The position numbers were made by a program, and so were the translations under genes. Source: Sitta carolinensis (Eukaryota; Chordata; Aves; Passeriformes; Sittidae). From it: 64,000 nt of DNA. Below, one piece after another: positions 1 to 13,113 of the stretch. The stretch is from positions 40,359,743 to 40,423,742 of the forward strand of contig CM063283.1 of assembly GCA_032173965.1 (NCBI GenBank), read 5' to 3'. The notes under the pieces were generated by a model. It saw nothing but the letters and a program-made list of their open reading frames with translations, was not told the origin of the DNA and ran no database searches. Every line of letters begins with the position of its first letter. Position 1 is the stretch's first letter.

Positions 1-940
1 TGTTTCTGGAAATATAGAATGTGAATATTTTTAATAAGCTTTCAGTCACAGTATGATAAATTCATTGTGACAAAAGGCACATGTTAGCCTGTGGTGAGAA
101 AGCTAATGTCATTCATTTTATGAATGGATGGTCTGCAAGAAATCTAGAGTGCAATTTTTATTTTATTTGGAAAATTATTAAAATGACTGTCAGTGTTAAA
201 AAAAATAGGCAGTCAACTTCTCTAGGTTTCCTTTGAGTTGTAGAGCAGGTAGTTAAACAATAAAATCTTAGTTGCAATGTTACCTTTCCTAAGAAAATAT
301 CTGTGTCTACATTTAGTGAAAGTGATTCATTCTTGTACCTAACTTCAGAGTATAAAAAATCTAATGCTACCTTCTAGTTAATTAATTCATTATTTATGCG
401 CTGCTATTTTAAGATAATGATGGGACAGCTATTTACATGGATCCTGACTGTCAATAATGTAGACATTTTTGTCTTGAGGTTAGTCAAATGCACAAGCCAT
501 TCAGTAGGTCTGAGACTGAGGAAGCTGTGACCATCATTAGTGGGAAAAGTGCCACTTGAGACTTTATCGCACTCAGAGGCAGCACATCTGTCTAAATTCC
601 TGATATCCTCCTACGCACTTTCTCAGGTCTATATTCTCCCTTGTCTTTTGCATACAGAGCAGATTGTCTTTATTTAATTGGATGACCTACCCAATCTCTT
701 AATGAGTTTTTGTGGGTTTTTTTCTGGTGATGTGTACTTTCACATGCTGTTCCTTGTTTGCTTCTTCCTCCCATTCAGAGAGGGAGACTATGTTCCTATT
801 CCTCTGAAGAGGTGGCTCTAATGTCTTATCACTTCTGGTGGAAGCTCACAGAAGGAATTATGTGGGAAAGATAATCTTTGAAGCAAATTTTCTATTACCT
901 CTGCCTCACCCTCTAGACACAATGGGAACAGAATCACTCT
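1..940. other. AT-rich unique sequence, no gene seen
   Basis: No open frame of convincing length, no repeat family and no RNA gene is recognised here. It reads as ordinary intergenic or intronic vertebrate DNA. Confidence 0.6.
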
Positions 941-1125
941 ATCATAGAATGGTTTGAGTTAGAATGGACCTTCAAAGATCATCTAGTCCCAGTCCTCCTG
1001 CAATGGGCAAGGACAACTTTTACAAGACCAAGCTGTTAAAAGCCCCTGTCCAGCCTTACTTTGAACACTTACAAGAATAGAGCACCTACAACTTCTCTGG
1101 GTACCCTACTTCAATATCTTAGCAC
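941..1125 (-). mobile_element. CR1 LINE 3'-end fragment
   Basis: Read on the plus strand this begins ATCATAGAATGGTTTGAGTT, the reverse complement of the CR1 3' terminus, which normally ends in ATTCTATGAT-type octamers. It continues with the usual CR1 landmarks in order: a GGACC..AAAGATCATCTAGTCC block, CCTGCAATGGGCAAGGACAACTT, a CTTTGAACACTT block and ACAACTTCTCTGGG. The copy is 5'-truncated, as most CR1 copies are, and has many substitutions and small gaps, so it is old. It has no coding capacity. The inner boundary near 1,125 is approximate because similarity fades. The family assignment is firm; the subfamily cannot be set by eye. Confidence 0.85.
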
Positions 1126-4100
1126 AGTTTCATGTGAATCTGGCACTCTTTCACTGAAATTAGCAGAGTGTAAGAACAGGGGTGATGGGAGAGGCAAGAG
1201 CTAAAATCAAAATCATAATTTAAAGTGACAGTGTAACACTTGAAAATGACAGTTGAATGTATCCTTCCTCTTGCCCATGTTATATCTTGCCTGAAACACA
1301 ATGTAGTTCTAATGTCAGAGTTGGACCACTAGGTGGAGAGGGCTTTTAAAAGTTTGCTGTGCCTTCACCACTGAATTTTAGAAGAAAATATGCACAGGTC
1401 TGAGGCACAGTGAGAGTCATAAGCCTGAGGGCCAGCTTCTCAGATGGAGTTGCAGAGTGCTTAAGACCATCCTTATACAGCCCCTGTACTGCATGTAGGT
1501 ATCATTGAAAAGCGCTGTGGGTCACTGATTTTTGAACCTGCCTGCACCTGATACAAGGACAATCATGGCAATGGTACCACGGCAATGGTCAGCAATCCAC
1601 CTGGAAGGCTGTGGAAGTTAGTGAGGCTGGTGTGGAGCAGTGCAGAAATAGACAATTTTCTCTGAGTATTGGGTATAATACTGGTGTTCTACGTATTGTT
1701 TTTTAAAACTTTTCAGAAAAAGCAAGCGGTTTTGGTTAATTTGTTAGGTCCTGTGGATTTAACTATATTAAAGAAAACTAAGCTTGCTAAGTCTGTTCTT
1801 TTTTGTCCTATACTAAGACATTTTTTCAGAAGATGTACATCCATTAACTGTAAAAGAAGACTATTTTACAAACTCACATAGGGCTAACTTTTAAGCAGCT
1901 TAAACCTTGTAGCAGAAATGCAATATTTTATGTCAATAGATACGGGGGAAGTCTTGCATATTGGCTGAAATACCTTTTTCTTATTAAGAAAAGTTTGCTT
2001 TGTACTTCTAACCTTATTAAGCATTCAATATATTTTTTAATTATATACAAACCATTTTATTCACTTTTTCTAGCTACGTTGCCTTGAACAGATTTTTCTA
2101 TATTAAAAATTTCAGGAAAAAAACAATGAGCTAGCAAAAACTAGTATCATCAATATGAAATTGAGAACCACTTTTTCTCAAGATTTATCTGTGTTGAGAC
2201 GTTATGAACAGTGCACTTCAGAGGGCGACTGGCATATTTATAGCTCAAGAAATATAAAATACATGCAAAGAAAGAGTTTTTGGTGTAGTTTAATGCTTTC
2301 AGCTAATGGGCTTATTAAATTGAGTTAAATTTAATATTTATTATTAAATATTGAGACTCCTGTGCTTATTTAAAAGTTTGCTTGAACATGGTTTTTACTC
2401 TTGTTGCAAATAAAGGTTTAAAAATAATAAATTCAAATAAAATACACATTTTAATAACTTTAGTACTTGTCAGAGAATTTTTTCCAAATAATGATAACAA
2501 AGACTAAATTTCAACTAGTCTCTTTTTTTCCTATATTTTTCTGCCTAAATTTGTAAATTTTTTCTACATATCATGCTTGTCCTGGCATAGATTCAAAATT
2601 ATTATATTGGACAAATGGAATGTCTCATTTGCTTATTTTTTAAGGTGAACCTCTGATTTGAACCAAGAAATCTGTGGTTAGACTGAACAGAAAGTCATAA
2701 ATCATTACTGACTTCAGTAATCATTGTAGAATCTGGGCCAGACTAGCAGTTTTGTAAAGTATATTAACTCTGATCCTAACTCAGTAAAGTCAGCGTTCTA
2801 TTGACTTCAATAAAATTTGGATCAAGCTTTTGGGAAATATTTTTGTTTGACCTGTTCGTAGTGCTGTGTGTTAAAGAAGAATCCTAAGGAGGATTCTATT
2901 AAATTGCTTATTACAAATAGAAAAGGTAAATTATATGCATATTCTAGACAATAGCACAATATTAGATATCAATATTTTCATTAATGTTGCAAAGTAGCTT
3001 ACTTCTCATACAACTCCTCTTAGAATCACAGAATAGCATAAATGCCCCTGTTTTAGCATCCAAGCTAAGCCTAAATGTTAACATTCAAGGGAATTTTCCA
3101 ATAACACACTGATTGAAATTATTAATGAAGGACCCATCTATAACTTACTAGTTAACCTTGCAAACTAAAGACCTTGCTAGGCAGGGTACCCTCTGAATAC
3201 CCTAAATATTGCTTAAAGTAACCACAGTCATTTTCTTGAAAGAAAAAAAGAAACCCCCATCCCCCAAATCACATACACACAGACACCCAGAAAAAGGAAA
3301 AGTAGTAAAACTTCCTACCTTTTGAACTGAATTTTATGGTTTTAGTCCTGAAAAAATGTAACTGCTTTGACTTTGCCCTTCAGATAGAAAAGGACTCAGA
3401 CATTTTGTCTTACTTGTCAATCTGCTGTGCACTACTGTCATTCAGTAGCTTAAATTTTTAAATTGACTGCTGTAAATAGTAGATATGGATTTATTGTCAC
3501 TCTTCAACCTTCCCTATTTCAATAGCAGATAGGTTTGATAATTATTAAATAATGAGTAATGTATGCTGGTTTTTAGAGGATGTGGTAAAGTTTGTAAAGG
3601 GATTTTGGGATTTTGCGGGCTGGGTTTGTTGAGGGTTTTTTCCAGTTTCATTTTCCATTTAACTATTCAGTTGTTTTTCAGATAAATCAATCAATTTTCT
3701 TCCGTTTTATCAGTTGCAGCAGAATACATATTTTTATAATCAAGTTAGCTAGTCTTTATAAAATAATGACCCATATGGTTGAATGTGCCATGGCGAAAAC
3801 GCGCTTGGTCTGACTTCCCTATATTTGGGGCAGTGATGTCTAGAGGCAATATAGTTCACAATCATTTCAGAAACAATGTCAGAGTTAAAAAAAGACCCGT
3901 AATAGATGCTCCTTCTGGGTTATCTTTTTTTTTGTTTATGTAGCACAATAATTTGTTTAACCAAGCTGGTTACATTCCACAACTGAAAGCTTTGCTAAAT
4001 ATTTTAAGCAAATACTGAACAAGAGCTTATGTTTCTTTGAAAATCATTCTTGCATTTAATGGAATTGTCATAGTCATAGTTAAAGTATTTTTTAAGCTAT

Positions 4101-5105
4101 ATAAAAAAAAGTAAATATCTTAATATGCTGCATATTACAAAGCTATTAGAGTAGCTATTGAAACATTAAGGTAATATCAAAAGTTCAGGCTGTATATATC
4201 TATAATGTATCATATTGTATTAATAGAGTGCACATTTTGATTATCAATTTACATAATTCCAAGATAGCACAATCTCTTCAATCAAAAGCAATATTTTTCC
4301 TGAAGTTTCCTCCTTTCATGCAGCTTCTCTCAAGGCAGATATACATGCAGAACAAACATGCTTTATTTCCAGCTGACATTTAAGGCACACTTTTGCCTTC
4401 TGTATTTTTCTGCTTGAATAGAACAGTTACCCAATAAAATAACAGAAATTTTTCAATCTCAGTCTTGCTGTGTTTCTTTAAAACTATAACTGAAACTGTC
4501 AGAAAAATGAAAGTAAGAAAAATTGCACACTACAGATTGCAGAATAATTGGTGTTGGAAAAAATAGAGAATGAAATATTTTAAAATACCTAGATTTTAAA
4601 AAGAATATATAGCTGAAGTGTTAGCCTGTGTCTTTCTCATAAAAATGTGATAGAAAAAAAAAAAATCAAAACTACTGAGAACTTTGTGACTTATACCACA
4701 ACTCTATTTTTAAAGACCCAAAACCTTATCATGCTGTGAAGTTAATTGCAAAATCCTTTTGACATTCATGAGAACAGATCTAGTCCTTGCTACACTCCAA
4801 ATGACATAGTATCCTGAAATCAGCAGCCACTGATTTTGACCATACTTTTTCTGCATTTATCAAGAAGATAAATTTAATTTTGAGATGTCATCAGGACAAG
4901 TACTATTTCTCCTTCCTTCTTTAACTTCAATATCCGTCTGAAAGTTCATGCTCCGATTAACAATACTTATATCACTATAAAAAATTATTTACATCAACGT
5001 AAGACATTATCTGCACACACTTAAGTAAATCAAGACAGAGCTGATCCATCTGTTTCTGCATCGTCATCTCTTTCCTAGAAGTTGTATTTTTAAAAAGTTC
5101 AGTGT
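1126..5105. other. AT-rich unique sequence with one possible ancient repeat
   Basis: No gene is supported. The stretch at about 2,690-2,840 contains phrases (CTGATCCTAACTCAGTAAAG, ATTGACTTCAATAAAATTTG) that resemble old archosaur interspersed repeats. The rest shows nothing beyond short A and T runs. Confidence 0.5.
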
Positions 5106-5323
5106 TCTCTCCTCTCCTCTCCTCTCCTCTCCTCTCCTCTCCTCTCCTCTCCTCTCCTCTCCTCTCCTCTCCTCTCCTCTCCTCTCTCTCTCCTCTCCTC
5201 TCCTCTCCTCTCCTCTCCTCTCCTCTCCTCTCCTCTCCTCTCCTTCCTCTCCTCTCCTCTCCTCTCCTCTCCTTCCTCTCCTCTCCTCTCCTCTCCTCTC
5301 CTCTCCTCTCCTCCTCTCTCCCC
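5106..5323. repeat. (CTCCT)n pentanucleotide microsatellite, about 218 bp
   Basis: This is a long array of the pentamer CTCCT on the plus strand (AGGAG on the minus strand). It is interrupted by a short CTCTCTCT phase break near 5,182-5,190 and by two TTCC interruptions near 5,242 and 5,271. One strand is entirely pyrimidine and the other entirely purine. The pentamer contains no stop codon in any frame, so it creates long artificial open frames on both strands; these are not genes. Confidence 0.98.
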
Positions 5324-8300
5324 ACTGAATCTTTTTCATAGTTTCTGAAAACTTTCCAATAGTACATTAAGTCAAATGACTCCCATCTGTCTGTGCATTT
5401 GTTTCTTTCACTCTTCTGTCTTTTTAATACTCACTGTTTTGTGAAAGTTAACAGATCATATTGGTGATATAAATGTTTGAGTCTATGGTACTCCCTTCTG
5501 AACAAAGTCTGTTTTTCCACTGATTCAAATTTAAGCTTCATCTCAGCTTAAGAAAAACACACATGTACTATCTGATTTTCTTGTCTCTTGATGTGTCCTT
5601 AGCTGTCACTCAGGAAAATTTATACTAGCATTTACACATACTTTTAAAAATATCTCTTAATTAAAAAATACAAATGTGTAAGCACTTTTCTGGTTTATTT
5701 TGTTACCCACCCCCTGCCCCGAGTGGATTATCAGTAACATACAATTGACTAGTGTAACAAAAATTGGTAATAACTTTATTGCTCTTTCAGTAATACCTCT
5801 GTTCTTCATTAGTGCTTTATTAGTTAAATATAGCAATAAATCCTGTATTACTGACTGGTGCTGTGCTGAACAGATAAAGAACCTGTAACATGATTTCTGA
5901 AAAACATATTTGTGTCTGTCAGGGAGAGACATCTGCAAACCTGCAAATGTAAAAAAAACCCTGCAAATGTACAGTACAAAGTATCAATTACTAATAAAAT
6001 ATTATTCCTCAAATATTGAGATGACTATATAGCATTTCCATCTTCAATCAATCTTTTAAATAAAATAATTAAAAATAATGAAATAAAAGGTAAGAGAATT
6101 AAAAATAATTAAGCTAGATTTTCTAGTACAGGGTAAAGCTTTCTGATACTTAGACAAAAGATGACATTTTATTGAAACTGAACGTAATAGCAATTACAGA
6201 TGCACTGCTTATTTTTCACACACCCCAGTTTCTGTTTCCTCTCCAATAATTCATGAAATAACAGAAACAAGCTACTACATCCAAAGAGTGAAAAATTGAA
6301 AAGTTTTTGTTTGATTGTCACTTTTATTTGTTTTTGTTATTTTTTGAAATGTCTAAAATATTATCATCATGGGTTAAATGAAAAATAGTGAAAAATTATT
6401 GCTTATCTAATTTCATTTAGCAATATTAAAAAAAAATATTGGAGCTAACCCTCCCAAATATCCTACTGAAAGTGTTACTTACTGTTTTAAAATGTCTTAA
6501 CTTAATCTGTAAAACAGAAGAAGTGTGGACAACTTACATTTTCAAATAAACAGTGTTTTCATCCAAATTATTCCAATAATTAAACAGTCATATAAGAGAT
6601 AAATTTTATTTGCTAAGAAAATGGAGAAGGAACAGGGAACATGGTTGCTAGCTTTCAACAACAGGAAAAGGAAAAAAACCCTTTTCCCTCATAAGGATCA
6701 ATGCTTAACATAGTTCAAAGAAGAAACAAATAATAAATGTGGTATTCATATATCCAGCTTCTTTAAACCAGGAGGACAGAGCAAAAGTAGTAGACATACT
6801 AAGATAAACCAGAAGGTAACTTGTTATAAAAAGAATTTCTATGCTGACAGATGCTAAGTTATTTGTGGCAGCAATATCAGGCTCATTATATACGGGATAA
6901 TATCCAGAAAATAGAGCATTTACATTAATGTGAAGAAAGAAAGTAATCTTACAGATTTAAAAATGTGAAATATTTGTAACACGCATGCTGGTATTTGGAC
7001 CACTAGTAATAGAGAATAGGATGTAGTCAATGTAAGCTGTACTAGTTATGTAGTATAAATATACTATATGTTGATAGTGCTATGTTGATTTATAAAAACT
7101 TCATTTATTTAACAAGAATGAAGTCTATGAGGGGGTAGGGTAATGAAATTACACAACTTGTTCTATTGCAGAGAGAAAAAATGTCAAGAACTTCTATATA
7201 TACTTTTCTCTATGTATGGACATATCATCTCCAAAAAAAAGGAAAAATTGTCATACCATAAAGCTAGTGACAATTATTTTTTTAGTCACTGTCTTCCGGA
7301 GTGACTGGAGGACATCATGAACCATAGCGTTTATTCAAAAATCAATTTTGATCAATCATGAGATAAGAAGATAATCTTCAGATACATTTATTAATTGAAA
7401 AACTTGGAGGTGATCAACAGAAGCAAAACATAAGTCTCTTTCAGGATTCAAGACACTAAGCATCTATTTTTTGATGGTTTTTTCCTTTTAAATTTTCCTG
7501 AATGTCTTCATTGGATTTTTTAAAAAGTGGAAATAATTTTATTCTGAACACTGATTGTTTCAGTGTAGTATCTGATGTACAACTAACAAGATCTAGTATG
7601 GCAACATACGTGCTTGGAACTAATTATCTGAAGAAGAGGTAAAGCATGCACCATGATCATGAACATTCTTCTGTTTCTTATTTCCCTGCTTGTAATTGAA
7701 TGGTGTAAATACTGTGAATCGACAACAGAAAATCTGGAAGGTTTGGTTGATGGTTGTTTGTGGTGAAATTTTTTAATGATCTATCAGATATCACAGCTTA
7801 CTTGCTTATTTTCTTTTCAATAAATGCTTGGTCCAAAGTTAGATTTCTAAATTCAATTCTTTAAAGATATGTATCATCTTTTTAGCAAATATTTAACATC
7901 AGTCAGCTGCTGTTAATTAATTTCTTGCCTGGCAAACAAATCTGGAAAATGCACATTTGTGATTAATCATGTTAAATAATATTGACAATTTAATAGATCT
8001 CTTTGAATATCCTTTACTATGTTTCAGTGTGACAGAAATAAGAGCAAGAATACTAAAGGTCACATTTTTTATCAAGCCCAGTGTCAATTGTTGGTTTTTG
8101 ATTTGTGTCTGGTTGCCAATACGTCTTTAATTTTTTAGTAGTGAATACATCTCAGTAAATGATAACTTGGATTTTTAACAGAATTTTCCTATCATATTTC
8201 TTTATTAAGTAAATTTATGACACTGTACTTTTTGCATTTCTCATAAAACTACAGTTTAATAACAAAGGATTTGTTGTTATGGTCCTGATTAGACTTAGAA

Positions 8301-8469
8301 TATTGTATTTGGCTCTGATCTTTTGTGTACAATATCAATTTACTTTACACCTCAATTACTCCCTTAAAATTAGATATTCATAGACGCAATTTTGAGGTTA
8401 GTCCTTGCACATATCAGACATTACAGGAGATCATTTTGTTTTGGTTTAGTCAACTACAAAGTTCGGGTA

Positions 8470-8489
8470 TTGTCAAGTAAACTTGACAA
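8470..8489. repeat. Short perfect inverted repeat
   Basis: Two 9-bp arms, TTGTCAAGT and ACTTGACAA, are separated by AA. The half-site TCAAGT resembles the core bound by NK2-class homeodomain proteins. The symmetry is seen directly; any protein binding is conjecture. Confidence 0.7.
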
Positions 8490-8615
8490 ACAACTTCAGT
8501 TCTGTGATGAAAATTCAGAATGTGTTTTTGAAATAAAATTCTAAATATTGAATGTGACATCTATCTATTTTAATCAGATCTCTTCCCTCCCTTAATGTGT
8601 TTTCTTTCACTTCAG

Positions 8616-8660
8616 TTCATGTCAGATCCTATGCAATGGCAATCTGTTTATCTATGGAAA
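8616..8660 (+). other. Exon-like segment, 45 nt, probably a pseudoexon
   Basis: A pyrimidine-rich acceptor (GTGTTTTCTTTCACTTCAG) precedes 45 nt that end at AAA|GTAAGG. All three frames are open, for example FMSDPMQWQSVYLWK or SCQILCNGNLFIYGK, so frame gives no support for coding. Base composition is like the surroundings. Long vertebrate introns contain many such chance pairs, so this is recorded only as a splice-site pair worth checking. Confidence 0.15.
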
Positions 8661-11397
8661 GTAAGGACAGCAAAACTGACCAGACAAATTCATATTCATT
8701 TACTAATGCATATGGTTAAACAAAGATTTGTTTCAAATGCAGTAAAGTGGAACATCAAATAACGTGCAAATCAGAATATAAAAGGACAAGTGATTTCTCA
8801 GCTTATACACTTGACAGACTAAAGAATGGCACTAAACACTGTTGGATGTAAAGGATGTTTTTTAAATGAGAAATGTAAGAAGCTAACAAAATATAAAGAT
8901 TGAAATATGGAATAATATATTGCGACAGTAAGATTTCAGACCTTCAATATGTGTCCATTTTTCAACCAAGCAGTCCAACTGAATTCATTGTTTCTGTTCA
9001 TGATGGTAAATAGTTTCTTCTCTCAGTAAAAGTTTATATGCTCGTATCACATACTGAAATTAGGTAGACAGGAATAATGAGTATTATATAAATCTTTATA
9101 CAATAGATTGTATTTCTAGATTTCATTTTTACTTTAAACATGTGAGTTTTGAGCAAGATATGCTGTATTTGTATTTTGTTGAAACCCATAAATAGTACTG
9201 ACCAGATATTCTGATGCCAGAAACTGCTGCAGAAATGTTCATTGAGACAACATTTAAACAAAGCTACAGAATACCTGAAAGCTGCTTATTGCTGCAGTTT
9301 TGTTTGTAGTTCAAGTCTACATAATTATAAAAGGCTTTCAGTAAAACTCTTATTTTTCTTATGCTACAACTTTCTCCCTTTTAATGAATTTAAATGATAA
9401 ATGTATTTGTGAATGTCTTTAGAATTTTGAAAGGACAACAGGATAAAAATATTATTTTTAAAAAATCCCTACTTAAATCTTAGTTTATAAAGTGAAATTC
9501 ATCTGACCTAATAGTTCAATGTTTGTCTTCACGTACTAATGGTGAAGGGTCTGCTTTCACAATGCTTCATCTGACTTAAAAAATGTTAAGATAGCTGCCT
9601 CTATGAATTATTACTCTATTGAGAAGAGGAGCTTAGATGACTACCATAACCTGCATGAAATGAAAAAACAAAATCAAAAAGAAGGAACTCTCCTCCTCCA
9701 CAGTAAACAAAAAAATCCCCTTTTTTTTCTGCTACTGAATTCCTGTCAAGTTATAATGCAAGTATATTCCAAGATTGATCATAAAAATCATAAATTATTT
9801 CAGTTGGTGTTTTGGGGCCAAGATTTATGTTTTGCATAGGATTATCAATACACTCTCACTAAGAAGGAAAGAACTGAAACTAGCCTGCCCAAACTAAGAA
9901 TTTTGTATGGGAAATATAGCATAAGAATATGAAACCATGGACAATAGAAAGCTGAGAAAATAACCATTAGCTTTCTGTGCTAAAAGCCTTTTTTGCATTT
10001 TTCATGTTAAATGATAGTTATTCACATGGCTTTCAGTTCTTGTAGAGTCTTTAGAATGCTGAGTTTTTCTTTCTCTAGTTTATTTCAGTTTTAGTGAAGA
10101 TAATTAGAATCTCTCCCAATTCTATATAGTTATATTCATGACCTTCCATCAATCATATTTGTCCATTCTTAGTTCTGAGAGGGTGAAAAGCATAAATACG
10201 TTGTGCCTGATTTTGTTGAAAATTCAGAAGCTGTTCCTGTATACAAGGATAAATTTATATAAAAAATAGAAAAGGTCTATGATAAAGATTTTTTTAATGT
10301 AGCTAAACATGTGAAGTAAATATTTGAGTAAGACCACAAAATTAATAGACATTGTTTTGAATATTTTATGTTATTTAAATATTATGAGTGTCTTTCAAAA
10401 TTGACAAATATATCAAATGATATATGGAATGGTTCATGTGGATGATGATAACATAAGTTTATTTCTAAAATTTTATTCAGATTTATTTAGATTAAAAATT
10501 ACAATAATTTTCCAATGTTGAACTTTATGATTGCTCTCTGCCAGTTCTCCAGCCTGCCAAGATCCAGGTGACATTAAATTATTAGATCGACTATTTATTA
10601 CAGATACTAATTGCTTTGGTGATAGATATGCCTGACTTTCAGGACCTGAAAGGGCTGCATATGGGCCTTATTTGTACTTTGATTGCTAATCAATATTTGT
10701 TTGAAAATTTAAAAATATGTAGAGCACTGAATGGGAAGAAATGCATGACCGGTCAAGAAAGATGTATAAGACATACTTGCAATTGATTAGACTGTACTTT
10801 ACTTAAATAGGCTAGCAGTCATAAATTGGGCTATTTTTCTAAAGTTTCTACCTCCACAAACCATTTGCTTGAATTTTTTTCTTATTTTCTCTGTATCAAT
10901 TTTCCAGTAGAATTGTCAATCTGACTGATTAATCTATGTAGGTATATGGAGCACAGATGTTCTCTTTTATTTTTTTTTTTTTTTAAGTTAATTCTCATAC
11001 AGTCCTGCTCCTTGCCTGAAACAATAAAGAAGCAAGCTAAAAATCACTCTTGAAAAGAAGGCACAAATTATCAAATAAAATATCAGTAAGCAAAAGTTTA
11101 AGAGTAATGAATGTGGAAGGATGCAGGTAAGTTCCACCTTGTTGCAACGTAGATATTTGGGTATTAGGTTGTGCTATCTTCTGTTGTTAACACTTATGTA
11201 AGTTAATAAATTTTTCGGGTTATAAAAATCTTTTTGTTCTCACTATGTGTGTCTGTTTGAAAGTATCATATTTTGATCTGTTATTACTGTCTGTTCTTGT
11301 CTCCTAAAGATAATGATGAACTTTATGTCAATGTCAATTAAATACAATGAGCTCTAAAGAATGTATAAAACTGCAGCCAGATCTATCTAGTGTATTC

Positions 11398-11412
11398 TTT
11401 TTTTTTTTTTTT
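11398..11412. repeat. Poly-T run
   Basis: A run of about 15 T lies just outside the short CR1 tail that follows it. Confidence 0.8.
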
Positions 11413-11430
11413 CCCCTGAAGTATGATTTT

Positions 11431-11525
11431 TCTTACAGAGTCAGAAAATTGAGTTGGAAATGACCCATAAGGATCATTGATTCCCACTCCCTGCTCCTCA
11501 CAGGATTACCTACAATTTATTTTGA
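11431..11525 (-). mobile_element. Short degraded CR1 3'-end fragment
   Basis: The plus strand reads CAGAGTCAGAAAATTGAGTTGG then AAATGACCCATAAGGATCATTGATTCC, followed by a CTCACAGGATTACC block. This is the reverse complement of a CR1 3' end of the 'GGGACCCACAAGGATCATTGAGTCC' type, the same type as the longer copy at 25.82 kb. It is heavily mutated and the inner boundary is uncertain. Confidence 0.65.
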
Positions 11526-12799
11526 CTTCAGTCTGGGATTGGAAATGAGGTGGAACTCAATGAAAGATTACATTCTTCATGTTCAAACACTAGTCCTATG
11601 TCTTCTTAGCTGCTTTGTTCCATAACATGCAAAGTGGAGCACCCCTATAAGAGAAGGACATGTGGGAGAATCTCTGCAATCATAGCTCTAAGATCAGGAA
11701 ACTGGAGGCTTCTGTCACAAAGCTGAAAGCTTAAGGATAGACAAAAGACAGTGAATATTTTCTCATGCACAAAGTCAGATGTACATTAGGAAATAAGTGT
11801 AGACTTATGGTTTTGCTAAAAAATCAACTTTAAAAAAAGAAAGTTACTTTGGCAGATGGCAAATATATCTACTGTCTCATTCAACACTTCATTTTGTTCA
11901 TATATGGTTCAAGTAATCCCTTCTAAATCACAAGCCACATAATATTCCTCTTCAGTGCTTTCTCCAGAAGCCTAGCTTTGAATTTCTACCTTTAGTAAGA
12001 CAGACTAGACCTGAAACTCAGACATCACTATCAAGATGGAAATTTAGCTGCTATTTTTCTGTTCAACTACAAATTTCTTCCAGCCATTTTGCTTGGTTAC
12101 TTCAGATGGTCAGCAGGAAACATTGCACTTTTTGTCTCAGTGGGAGGGCACAGTTTCAGAACAAGCCAGAAGAAAACTGCTCTGTTTATTTTTCTCATAT
12201 CTGAAACTAATTAAGCTGACGTTAACTATAAATGCACATTACCATTAAAATTAGAAACTTCATGTAAATGTGTTTTGATCTTGAGACATAATAATATGAC
12301 AAAAAAGGCAAAAATAAGACATCTTTTTTTCACGTTATCACTTTCTGATATGAATCATCTAATTTTTGTTAATAGGACTGCTCAAAACCCCCTGCAATCT
12401 GAGTACAGAAAGTTCAATTATGGCTCAAAATCACAAGGGGCAAACGGCAGTAGAAGCAGAAGAGTTTGCTACATATTTCACAAGGAAAGGCAATTTACCA
12501 ACCAAGACATTATTGTCAAGAGGCTCTATCTGAGTGGGTGAATAAAGCAAGTGAGGCTGCTTTTGATAGCCATCAAAAGCCTCTGTAACAGACTCCTCTC
12601 CTCTAGGTGGTTCTGAGTTTGCTCTCAGGCAGCTCCTGCTAGGACATTAAGTTTAACTCAATAGGAAAACAAACTAATTTGCAGTTTCCTGGGCAGGGAA
12701 ACAGGGAAAAGGGGAAAGGTGGGTGGAGAGGAACAAATGGAATCCACAGGCAAGATATTTCTCTGACAAAAATGTACATAAGGGTTATTTTAATAAATT

Positions 12800-12886
12800 A
12801 GTAAGCCTGACATTACATATGTCATACATATTATCATGTCATTATTATCATACATATTATCATATATATTACGTCATGTTACATGA
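12800..12886. repeat. Imperfect AT-rich tandem repeat
   Basis: The phrase CATACATATTATCAT occurs twice, followed by TATATATTACGTCATGTTACATGAC. It looks like a decayed short tandem array rather than a functional element. Confidence 0.5.
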
Positions 12887-13068
12887 CACACAGTGGCATG
12901 AAAGAGCTAGAATAGTAATGAACAAATCTGCTAAAATATGTGGTGAACTGTCTCATTAAAGAGTAGATTACCACGGTAAATGATTTCTTTCTTCATGACT
13001 CAGCCCAACAAGGACAGGGATACATAGGTTCCTGTGTCCATTATGACTCAGGCTGTTTCTCTTTACAG

Positions 13069-13113
13069 ACTCAAGCTGTTTTCATTGAAAATGAAGTACT
13101 GGCTGAGTACAGG
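13069..13113 (+). other. Exon-like segment, 45 nt, low confidence
   Basis: A good acceptor (CTGTTTCTCTTTACAG) is followed by 45 nt with an open phase-0 frame reading TQAVFIENEVLAEYR, then AGG|GTAAGG. The length is a multiple of three and the reading is protein-like, but I recognise no family. Base composition does not differ from the background, so a pseudoexon is the more likely explanation. Confidence 0.2.

Larger units (their letters stand above)
5324..11430. other. AT-rich unique sequence
   Basis: No gene or recognised repeat is visible apart from short homopolymers such as the T run near 10,970-10,984. It contains a palindrome at 8,470-8,489 and an exon-like segment at 8,616-8,660, listed separately. 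Confidence 0.5.

Noticed and set aside
4975..5367. Long Glu/Arg-rich or Ser/Pro/Leu-rich open frames on both strands
   Set aside because: They are products of the stop-free (CTCCT)n microsatellite, not genes.
11002..11126. Acceptor after a T run plus a strong ATGCAG|GTAAGT donor
   Set aside because: All three frames of the enclosed 125 nt contain stops, so it is not a coding exon. A non-coding exon cannot be judged here.
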